Origin: Nymphaea colorata
Lineage: Eukaryota; Streptophyta; Magnoliopsida; Nymphaeales; Nymphaeaceae
Assembly: GCF_008831285.2 (NCBI RefSeq)
Contig: NC_045143.1
Location: forward strand, 24,823,662-24,887,661
Direction of reading: 5' to 3'
Length of the DNA stretch: 64,000 bases
The translations under genes and the position numbers were made by a program. Below are positions 55,554 through 63,650 of this stretch, one piece after another (position 1 is the stretch's first letter; each line of letters begins with the position of its first letter). Under the pieces are notes generated by a model that ran no database searches, was not told where the DNA came from, and saw only the letters and a list, made by a program, of their open reading frames with translations.

Positions 55554-56147
55554 AATATAATAAGAAAATGTTGGACACCATGGATTTCCAGGCATAGGTA
55601 TTTATAGAAGTCTTTTATGCTCATGTACGTATTGGGGATTAAATAAACCATTTCTGCCCTATTATTTAAGTCTATTTCCATAGCACCCAAATTTGCTTTG
55701 GCTACTTTCTTAAATATTTTATCTAATATCATTAAGAAACACTTTGCTCTTGTGTTTCTGCGGTATATTGGCCTGATTTTTACAACAATAATACCTATGT
55801 GAATTAAATTATATTCACGTTGTTTTAAGGTTCTGACACCTTCAATACTTAACAGAGGAATTGTTTCTGTCTGATTTTCTAAGACTGACATAGCAAGTAC
55901 TTTGTTATAATTACATCTGCCTTGTAATCGTCTCCACTCGTTATGGTGGTAGAGGATTTTAGGGTTTAGGACTTGACTTAGTCCTCTTTCTTGCTGATCT
56001 TTGGGAATTTCAGCAATTTCTTCTAATTGGACATTATGTGAAGAAGAATATGCTCTATCTCTTCTTCTTCGCAAGACATCACTTAAGAAAGTAAATTGAT
56101 TTTGGTTGCTAGAAGAGGCTGTTTCACGTAATCTTCCTAAAAAGGGT
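55554..56147 (-). pseudogene. Endogenous caulimovirid movement-protein fragment
   Basis: A minus-strand open frame of about 200 codons. Conserved-looking segments such as NLIHIGIIVVKIRPIYRR and MEIDLNNRAEMVYLIPN fit the 30K-type movement protein at the N-terminus of caulimovirid ORF1. The N-terminal PLPFLGR also follows the ATG at 57957, which identifies that ATG as the ORF1 start. The fragment is inverted relative to the flanking viral pieces and truncated at both ends. Family-level assignment only. Confidence 0.68.
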
Positions 56148-56148
56148 A

Positions 56149-57227
56149 ATGGATTTACTACATACGATTGAAAGAAACTGGGTGACCCTGAAACAAGGTG
56201 CAATAACTACCCAGAAAAACCATGAAGGGAAAAATCCGGGACAGACCGGAACATCTCAAAATCCTGGACAGGCCGGAACATCTCAAAATCCAGGACAGGC
56301 CAGAACATCTCATAGTCAGACATCTGTAACTACAGTTGCTGATAGAGCCAAATCTTTGGCAAAAGTATTTTCAGAAATCAATAATATTCTTGATGCAGTG
56401 CATGAATATTTTCATACTCTTAAAGACTTGTTTTCTCTCTCTATAGAAGGGCCAAACGAAGAATTTTTATCAGACCATACAGGAATCTATCCTAGGCTTA
56501 CGTGTTTTCAAGGATGTCATCCTGAAATAATACAAAAATGGTTTAAATTTGGATCCGTAGCCCTTCTTTACATATCACCAACATTAGAAGAAATTCGTCT
56601 TTTACCTCCTGAAATCGAAAAAGCCGTAAAAGAATTTCTTACTGGCAACCCAGGGTTTACAAATGATTCCATTATATTTTTAAAATTCCATTCTGCAGCC
56701 CCAGATCTGGTATTGAACCCAGGAACATCTGTGTGGAAAGAAAAACGTAGTATATATTTAATCCAAATTGGTTTAGTGGGCAAGGATTTTCAATTAATGT
56801 TTGATGTTTCTCAAAAGCAGAAACCATATCTTCTCATTGAAAATATGAAAAAGTTCATTCATTATAGAAGAGCTTTGGGAATGAAAGTTCGGTGGTATCA
56901 TGCCTCCACCAACATCAGTTCATGCAAACGAAAAGATCCCACGGCCTTCGGAAAACTCCAGTCTTTCATCAATAGGATCGACCATGGAGAAATTCAGAAT
57001 GATCCAGAGACCAGCAAGCTCTACCCCCAGCTTATCAAGCATGCGGCAGGAACCTGTCATATGTAAGGCCGCACAACATCCACGGGAGAAAAAGAAGGAT
57101 ACAAAGTTTTCACAATGACAAAGCCAGCTAGAGGACGTGGAACCCCTACGCCAGCAAAGCCATCATTTCGGCTAATGTATCAAAGGGAAGAATCTGATTC
57201 CTCTCCTGAAGATATGTCTGTATAAAA
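56149..57227 (+). pseudogene. Endogenous caulimovirid ORF2 fragment
   Basis: A plus-strand frame of 305 codons, then a stop at 57064 (TAA where copy 49351-49540 has TGC), with the C-terminal part readable to a TAA at about 57225. It lacks the first 45 or so codons seen in the copy at 63658. It includes a 9-residue repeat (NPGQxGTSQ, three times, 56232-56312) and segments shared with 61818-63530: FHTLKDLFSL, TGNPGFTNDSIIFLKFHSAA and FIHYRRALGMKV. The function of this second ORF is unknown; florendovirus-type elements have an uncharacterised ORF2 in this place. Confidence 0.7.
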
Positions 57228-57996
57228 CTATAAGTTAAAAATGTAAAGTTATATCAAGTTAAGGTGCCTACGTGTTCTCCACCAACAGCCTTATCCCTTC
57301 ACTCACTACCGCAATATGCGGAAAAGCTGATGATAAGGATCGTGATGGTGACACGTATGGTGACTAGAAAAGTAGCTGGCCTCCACAAGGCCAAAGTAGT
57401 TTGTCTTTTGCAATAATGAGCTCCAGCTGTTCTCCTTCGCGAGAATTCTATGGTGCTTATAGATAGCCTTCTCCTCCTTGACGAGGGGGCAGCATTCTGA
57501 GAACGAAGAAAGAAAGCAAAGAGTGGAAGAAAAGAGACTCCCTGATCCTTTTCAAATGTCCCTATTCAAGTTTGTAAAAGCCATAGGCTAAAAAGACCTC
57601 TCCTGAAGAGGATTTCAGTTATTTCAATAAAGGAGTGTTCCTAACGACTGTAAGTCTTCCTTATTTATCTGCTTTCTTTTCCCGATTCTTAGTCTATTAT
57701 GCATTTTTCTCGTAAGCAAAGTCTTTATCTTCAAACTGAATTGCTACGGGTTAATATCATGATTGGCCGACATGCCTTTAGAAAAAAGACCCATTTAGCA
57801 GTTAGTAGGTTTGTTTTGAAGGCAAGGGGAAGTGCATACTGCATATTTAGGCAAGGGACAAGTACATACAGGTGCAGAGTTTGAGAAATTTACATTTGGT
57901 ATCAGAGCCACCTCCTTGAAAATCACTGGGTTCTCTTCAAGAGATTTTAAAACATTATGAGTGAAACTCGTACGTTACCCTTTTTAGGAAGATCAC
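57228..57996 (+). other. Caulimovirid intergenic/leader region with PBS and ORF1 start
   Basis: Between the end of ORF2 and the ATG at 57957. It contains an AATAAA polyadenylation-type signal (57626-57631) and a primer binding site TGGTATCAGAGCC (57897-57909) matching the 3' end of initiator tRNA-Met. ORF1 begins at 57957 (MSETRTLPFLGR) and is cut at 57996 by element I. The same region occurs inverted at 61219-61817. Confidence 0.75.
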
Positions 57997-58279
57997 TGTT
58001 AGAATACAGTGTTATAGGGAACCGGGTCCGGATATGGACCCGGTACACATGGGCGCAGGAACCGAGGACAGGCTCGGTTCCCTAGGCAGGCCTCTCTTCC
58101 TCTTTTAATTCTAATCACTTATTGTAATTGTTGATTAAGTGAATGAAGTTTTCTCTCTCCTAGGGTTGCGGTTTTGCCCCTAGGTTAGAGCTTCCCCGTG
58201 GTTTTTCATCTCTTTCTGAGGTTTTCCACGTAAATTCTGTGTGGCTTTTCTTTCTCTTCTTTCGCTGCGTGTTTCTACA
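57997..58279 (+). repeat. 5' LTR of element I
   Basis: 283 bp, TGTTAGAATACAGTG...CTGCGTGTTTCTACA. Confidence 0.92.
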
Positions 58280-58354
58280 TGGTATCAGAGCCAGGTTCCG
58301 ATCCTGGGACCTGTGGGTTATGGGCCCACCACGCTTCCGCTGCGCCACTCTGAT
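58280..58354 (-). tRNA. Complete initiator tRNA-Met copy captured at the PBS of element I
   Basis: Read on the minus strand, these 75 nt are a whole plant initiator tRNA-Met. It starts ATCAGAGTGGCGCAGCGG (acceptor and D arm), has the anticodon arm GTGGGCCCATAACCCAC with CAT anticodon, then the T arm CCAGGATCGGAACCTGG, and ends TCTGATACCA, including CCA. Stems pair fully (acceptor ATCAGAG/CTCTGAT; T stem CCAGG/CCTGG). The only difference from the canonical sequence I know is G instead of A at tRNA position 58 (window 58298). The copy abuts the LTR exactly, as a PBS does, and ends exactly at tRNA nucleotide 1. A nuclear tRNA gene would not encode CCA, so an RNA-derived origin is favoured. Probably not a functional tRNA gene. 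Confidence 0.93.
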
Positions 58355-60332
58355 GTTACCTTTCATGAACATGAGGCGTATTTTCCGGCGAATCCTCTTC
58401 AGGGGGAGTGTATAGGGGACAGTGTGGAAGAGTATTCTCCAAATCAGCTTATTCAGTTTTGGACTACAGACTTAGTCACAGTGTGGAAGATACAGTCAGA
58501 GATGATAAAGACAGTCATGTGGAAGGGGGCCCTGTGGTTGATCAGCCCACATCCCGTGATCATTTGTTTGGGCAGGTTTACACTAGAAAGGAGAAAGATG
58601 TGGTTGAGACTGTTGATGTAACCAATCTCAATCCTGTGAGTTCCCCGAATGAACCAAGTCCAATGAATGAAGAGCTTCCCATAGCCCTGCGCAAGGGGAC
58701 CAGGTCATGTACTTCTCACCGTATTCAGAGATTTGTCTCATATTCAAAACACAGTAAAGAATACAAATGCTTTATTACCACTCTGTCTATGTCTGTGATT
58801 CCCAGGTGTGTGGAAGGTGCTAGAGAGGATCCTAAATGGCTACAGGCTATGACAGAGGAGATGGATGCTTTGGCAAAGAACAACACGTGGGAAGTGGTCG
58901 ATATTCCCAAGGGGACTCATTTAGTTGGTCCAAGTGGGTGTTTAGTGTGAAGTATAAACCTGATGGCACTGTGGAACGATATAAAGCTCGCCTGGTTGCA
59001 AAGGGGTTCAGCCAAAAATACGAAATTGACTATCTTGAAACCTTTGTTCCTGTTGCAAAACTGAAGACTGTGAGAGTCATTTTGGCACTTGCAGTGCAAA
59101 AGAAGTGGGGCATGGACCAGCTTGATGTCAAGAATGCCTTCTTGAACGGCCATCTAGAGGAGGAGGTCTATATGAGCATGCCTCCCAGATATGCTCAAAG
59201 TGGAAAATGTTGTCATCTCAAGAAGGCCCTGTACGGCCTGAAGCAGTCCCGTAGAGCATGGTTTGAAAGACTGAGGGTGGTAATGAAGACAAATGGGTAC
59301 AAACAAGGAAATGGTGATCATACCCTATTCATTAAGCAGAGAAGTGACCTAGTGAACATTCTTCTTGTGTATGTTGATGATATGATTGTCACAGGTGATG
59401 ATGAAGAAGAGAAAAGGAAGATGAAGGAGAGGTTAGCTGCTGAATTTGACCTTAAAGATCTGGGAAAATTAAGGTACTTTCTGGGAATAGAGATTGCACG
59501 ATCAGAGACAGAGCTTGTTATGAGCCAAAGGAAGTACACTCTGGACCTCCTGAAAGAGACAGGTAAACTGGGATGCAGGCCCTTTCTAACTCCAATGGAG
59601 TCAGGTACAAAGATAAGTATCAAAACTGGTAACATCCTAGATGAAGAAGGAAAAGGACGGTAGTAGAGGCTTGTTGGTAAGCTTATTTATCTGACTCTTA
59701 CTCGCCCTGATATTACTTATGCTGTAAATGTGTTGAGTCAGTTTATGCATGCTCCTACTGATTGCCACTGGAAGAGTGCAGAAAGAGTGTTGGGGTACCT
59801 GAAGAATAACCCAGGTAAAGGGTTACTGTATACTCGGCAGGACAAACTTGATATTGAAGGATACTCTGATGCTGATTGGGCTGGTTGCACGGATACCAGA
59901 AGGTCTTCCACAGGGTACTGCATCTTTCTAGGGGGAAACCTGGTGGTATAGAAGAGTAAAAGGCAGGAGGTCTGTTCTAGATCCAGTGCTGATGCTGAAT
60001 ATAGGGCTGTTGCTATGACAGAGATGTTATGGCTAAAGATTCTTCTAGCAGATATTGGAATTGAAACTGAAGAGAAGATGAAAATGTATTGTGACAATAA
60101 GTCTGCGATTAACCTGACAAATAATCCCGTCCTGCATGACAGAACCAAACATGTCGAGATAGATCGCCACTTCATACGGGAGCGCATAGATTCAAAGGAG
60201 TTGATCCTTCCTTATATGAAGTTTGAAGATCAAATTGCAGATGTTCTAACTAAGGCCTTATGTACATCTCAATTTGAAAAGAATGCTAGCAAGCTTGGCA
60301 TGTTTGACATGTATGCCAAGTTTGAGGGGGAG
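58355..60332 (+). pseudogene. Truncated copia pol of element I
   Basis: Starts in the integrase C-terminal region ([19 protein letters not shown]), matching G at about 24670-24700. Frameshifts occur near 58458 (at IQF) and near 58928 (after THLVG, one base lost). [46 protein letters not shown] and the active site [15 protein letters not shown] at about 59368. Two tandem stops TAGTAG at 59663, in the sequence normally GRYQRLVG. RNase [17 protein letters not shown], a TAG at about 59948 where Trp is expected, SRSSADAEYRAVA, and CDNKSAINL to the end near 60337. Not functional. Confidence 0.87.
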
Positions 60333-60618
60333 TGTTAGAATACAATGTATAGGGAACCAGGTCCGGATATGGACCCGGTACCCATGGGAGCGGGAACCGA
60401 GGACAGGCTCGGTTCTCTAGGCGGGTCTCTCTTCCTCCCTCTTTTTATTCTATCACTTATTGTAATTGTTGATTAAGTGAATAGAGTTTTCTCTCTCCTA
60501 GGGTTGCGGTTTTGCCCCTAGGTTAGAGCTTTCCCGTGGTTTTTCACCTCTTTCTGAGGTTTTCCACGTAAATCCTGTGTGGCTTTTCTTTTCCCCCTTT
60601 CTACTGCGTGTTTCTACA
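60333..60618 (+). repeat. 3' LTR of element I
   Basis: 286 bp partner of 57997-58279, with scattered differences (several per cent by eye). Confidence 0.92.
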
Positions 60619-61190
60619 GACAAAAAACATAAGAAACGAAGAAGACGTCCAAAAGAAGTTCCTAGAAGAAAAACAAAAAGATATTTTCTACGAAAATCAA
60701 AACAAAAAGCACCTTATTTAAATAACGAAAAACATGTCAGAAAATATGATAAACGTAGAAATTATAAAAGCAAACTTTGTTGCATTGTTTGTAATGAAAA
60801 CGATCATTTGGGAAGTAGCTGTCCTAAGCTCCTAAATGCTTATACAAGAGAAGTAACATTAATTAATACCACAAATCAAGAATTAATTAATATTGATGAA
60901 TATGTCATTGAAACTGAGTCAGTATATTCAATTATCTCTATTGAAGAATATGATAAAACACAACTGAGTTCTGAAGATGACTATCCTTTAGTAAATGAAT
61001 TTACAAAATCCAATGAAACAATTCTTAATGATTTCCTAGACATTTATGATTCTGAAAATGAATACTGAATGCATGCATGATTGGAAGTTTAAAGAAGGCA
61101 GTCTAAGCACAAAGTGCTCTAATTGCCCAAGATATCCTAGTATGGACAATAGATGGCGATGCTGCCTCTGTTTTCTAGAAATTATAGGAG
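60619..61190 (+). pseudogene. Endogenous caulimovirid coat-protein C-terminus and Cys-rich segment
   Basis: A lysine/arginine-rich start (KKHKKRRRRPK) is followed by a CCHC knuckle (CCIVCNENDHLGSSCPK) at about 60778-60830 and an acidic stretch, as in caulimovirid coat proteins. After a frameshift near 61040 comes a second Cys-rich motif, CMHDWKF to TKCSNC to RCCLC (61064-61172), a feature known from badnavirus-like polyproteins. The sequence then passes into a scrap resembling protease (ATAGGAGACTCGAT, also at 49635) before inverted ORF1-start sequence. A rearranged fossil. Confidence 0.72.
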
Positions 61191-61817
61191 ACTCGATACT
61201 CGTACGAGTTTCACTCATAGTGTTTTAAAATCTCTTGAAGAGAACCAAGTGATTTTCAAGGAGGTGGTTCTGATACCAAATGTAAATCTCTTAAACTCTG
61301 CACCTGTCCCTTGCCTAAATATGCTCTTTCCCTTGCCTTCAAAACAAACCTACTAACTACTAAATGGGTCTTTTTTCTAAAGGCATGTCGGCCAATCATG
61401 ATATTAACCCGTAGCAATTCAGTTTGAAGATAAAGACTTTGCTTACGAGAAAAATGCATAATTGACTAAGAATCGAGAAAAGAAAGCAGATAAATAAGGA
61501 AGACTTACAGTCGTTAGGAACACTCCTTTATTGAAATAACTGAAATCCTCTTCAGGAGAGGTCTTTTTAGCCTATGGCTTTTACAAACTTGAATAGGGAC
61601 ATTTGAAAAGGATCAGGAAGTCTCTTTTCTTCCACTCTTTGCTTTCTTTCTTCGTTCTCAGAGGCCAGCTACTTTTCTAGTCACCATACGTGTCACCATC
61701 ACGATCCTTATCATCAGCTTTTCCGCATATTGCGGTAGTGAGTGAAGGGATAAGGCTGTTGGTGGAGAACACGTAGGCACCTTAACTTGATATAACTTTA
61801 CATTTTTAACTTATAGT
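61191..61817 (-). other. Inverted caulimovirid leader with PBS and ORF1 start
   Basis: On the minus strand: ORF2 end, a polyadenylation-type AATAAA (61527-61532 complement), the PBS TGGTATCAGAACC (61266-61278) and the ORF1 ATG at 61218 (MSETRT). It is homologous to 57228-57970 in opposite orientation. Confidence 0.75.
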
Positions 61818-62019
61818 CTTATACAGACATATCTTCAGGAGAGGAATCAGATCCTTCCCTTTGATACATTAGCCGAAATGATGGCTTTGCTGGCGTAGGG
61901 GTTCCACGTCCTCTAGCTGGCTTTGTCATTGTGAAAACTTTGTATCCTTCTTTTTCTCCCGTGGATGTTGTGCGGCTGCACATATGACAGGTTCCTGCCG
62001 CATGCTTGATAAGCTGGGG

Positions 62020-62672
62020 GTAGAGCTTAGGGCTGGGCATCGGGCCGGCCCGACCCGGTAAGACCCGGCCCGGGTCGGCCCGTCGGGCCCGAAGCACGGG
62101 CCTGGGCCCGGCCCGACCCGTTTGAGCCTTCATCCAATGTCCAAACGTAGATGTCCAAAGATAGACACACCTTCCCGTAGGGTTTCAGCCTTATGCCCCT
62201 CAATTGGGGTCGCAGCCAATGGCCCTTGCGTAGTAGCCCTAAAGCATGAGTGCGTCTGAGGTAGCGGTGGGAAAAGTTCAACAGCCATTTCCCCTATGCC
62301 GGTCGTTGGAAGGGAGGAGTCGACGAGGCGGTCGTTGGAAGGAAGGCCGAGGGTGAAGGAGGGGGAGTTGACGGGCGAGAGAGGGAGACGCGAGTGCCTG
62401 AGAGCGCAGCTGCGGTGGCTAAGGTACAGCTGCACCGCGGAGTAGAGCTCGTTGGTGTTGACGCTGTCGGTCTCTGCGATGTCGTAGTCGCAGGAGAAGA
62501 AAGAGATAGTGCGAGAGATGAAGCGGGAGATGAGGAGGCGGATCTCCGGCGGGAGTATGTGAGTTAACGGGGCCAGGCCTTCCCGGGCTGCGTCATCTGG
62601 CTCGGGCCCTGCCTGGGCCGGGTACCAGGTACCCGATGGCGGCCCGACCTGATGCCGAGGCCTAGTAGAGCT
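62020..62672. mobile_element. Non-autonomous hAT element 2 (62028-62664), TSD GTAGAGCT
   Basis: 637 bp flanked by the 8-bp repeat GTAGAGCT (62020-62027 and 62665-62672). The uninterrupted viral site is visible at 57013-57030, which confirms the insertion exactly. The terminal inverted repeats are TAGGGCTGGGCATCGGGCC on the left and, on the complement of the right, TAGGCCTCGGCATCAGGTC. The left subterminal region is packed with GGCCCG/CGGGCC motifs. It has no transposase. It holds an AAA-ATPase gene fragment (62316-62567, minus). Confidence 0.93.
62316..62567 (-). pseudogene. Captured AAA-ATPase (ASD domain, BCS1-like) gene fragment
   Basis: On the minus strand an open segment of about 84 codons reads LPPEIRLLISRFISR, DYDIAETDSVNTNELYSAVQ, LYLSHRSC, SRLPLSPVNSPSFTLGL and NDRLVDS. 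This pattern (PPEIR..., ..NTNELY.AVQLYLS..., ...F.LG...ND.LVD) is the ATPase-stranded domain at the N-terminus of plant mitochondrial/ER AAA-ATPases of the BCS1-like family. The Walker motifs and the membrane anchor are absent. Flanking parts of the element (62130-62310) are open but unrecognised. A gene piece carried by hAT element 2. Confidence 0.8.
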
Positions 62673-63650
62673 TGCTGGTCTCTGGATCATTCTGAATTTC
62701 TCCATCATCGATCCTATTGATGAAAGACTGGAGTTTTCCCATGGCAGTGGGATCTTTTCGTTTGTGTGAACTGATGAGTGCACACCTTTTGGCATGATGC
62801 CACCAAATTCCTCTTTCTGCCTGAGTTCTGGCAGTATTAACGAGAACTTTCATTCCCAAAGCTCTTCTATAATGAATGAACTTTTTCATATCTTCAATGA
62901 GAGGACATGGTTTTTGCTTTTGAGAAACATCAAACATTAATTGAAAAATCTTTGCCCACTAAACCAATTTGGATTAAATGTATACTACGCTTTTCTTTCC
63001 ACACAGAGGTTCCTGGGTTCAATACCAGATCTGGGGCTGCAGAATGGAATTTTAAAAATATAATGGAATCATTTGTAAACCCTGGGTTGCCAGTAAGAAA
63101 TTCTTTTACGGCTTTTTCGATTTCATAGGTAAAAGACAAATTTCTTCTAATGTTGGTGATAAGTAAAGAAGGACTAAGGATCCAAATTTAAACCATTTTT
63201 GTATTATTTCATGATGACATCCTGAAAACACGTAAGCCTAGGATAGATCCCTGTATGGCCTGATAAAAATTCTTCGTTTGGCCCTTCTATAGGGAGAGAA
63301 AACAAATCTTTAAGAGTATGAAAATATTCATGCACTGCATCAGTAATATTATTGATTTCTGAATATACTTTTGCTAAAGATTTGGCTTTATCAGCAATTG
63401 TAGTTACAGCTGTTTGATTATGAGATGTTCCGGTCTGTCCCGGATTTTTCCCTTCATGGTTTTTCTGGGTATTGCACCTTTTTGTTTCAGGGTCACCCAG
63501 TTTCTTTCAATCGTATGTGGTAAATCCATGGCTGAATCCAGCTGATTTGTTAGCTCAGTATGCTTGTCCAGGAATTCGACAAGTAATTTTTGTTGTTCTT
63601 TTGCATAAGCCATCACCATATCTATGGCTTTGGATAAGTCTTCAGCCATG

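Larger units (their letters stand above)
57997..60618 (+). mobile_element. Defective copia element I with captured tRNA, no TSD
   Basis: A plus-strand element, 2,622 bp, with LTRs 57997-58279 and 60333-60618. Instead of PBS-leader-gag-PR-IN there is a full tRNA-iMet complement (58280-58354) joined directly to late integrase/RT sequence (58355-60332). A polypurine tract (TTTGAGGGGGAG) precedes the 3' LTR. The flanks are ATCAC on the left and GACAA on the right, so no 5-bp duplication. The viral sequences either side are not adjacent parts of the virus (ORF1 start left, coat-protein C-terminus right). Same lineage as G, about 90% similar in pol by eye. Confidence 0.9.

Noticed and set aside
58280-58354. 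A normal nuclear tRNA-iMet gene by chance next to an LTR
   Set aside because: It includes CCA, starts at the exact LTR/PBS junction, ends at tRNA nucleotide 1, and sits inside an LTR-bounded element; no terminator T-run follows on the minus strand. Some doubt stays until genomic copies are compared.
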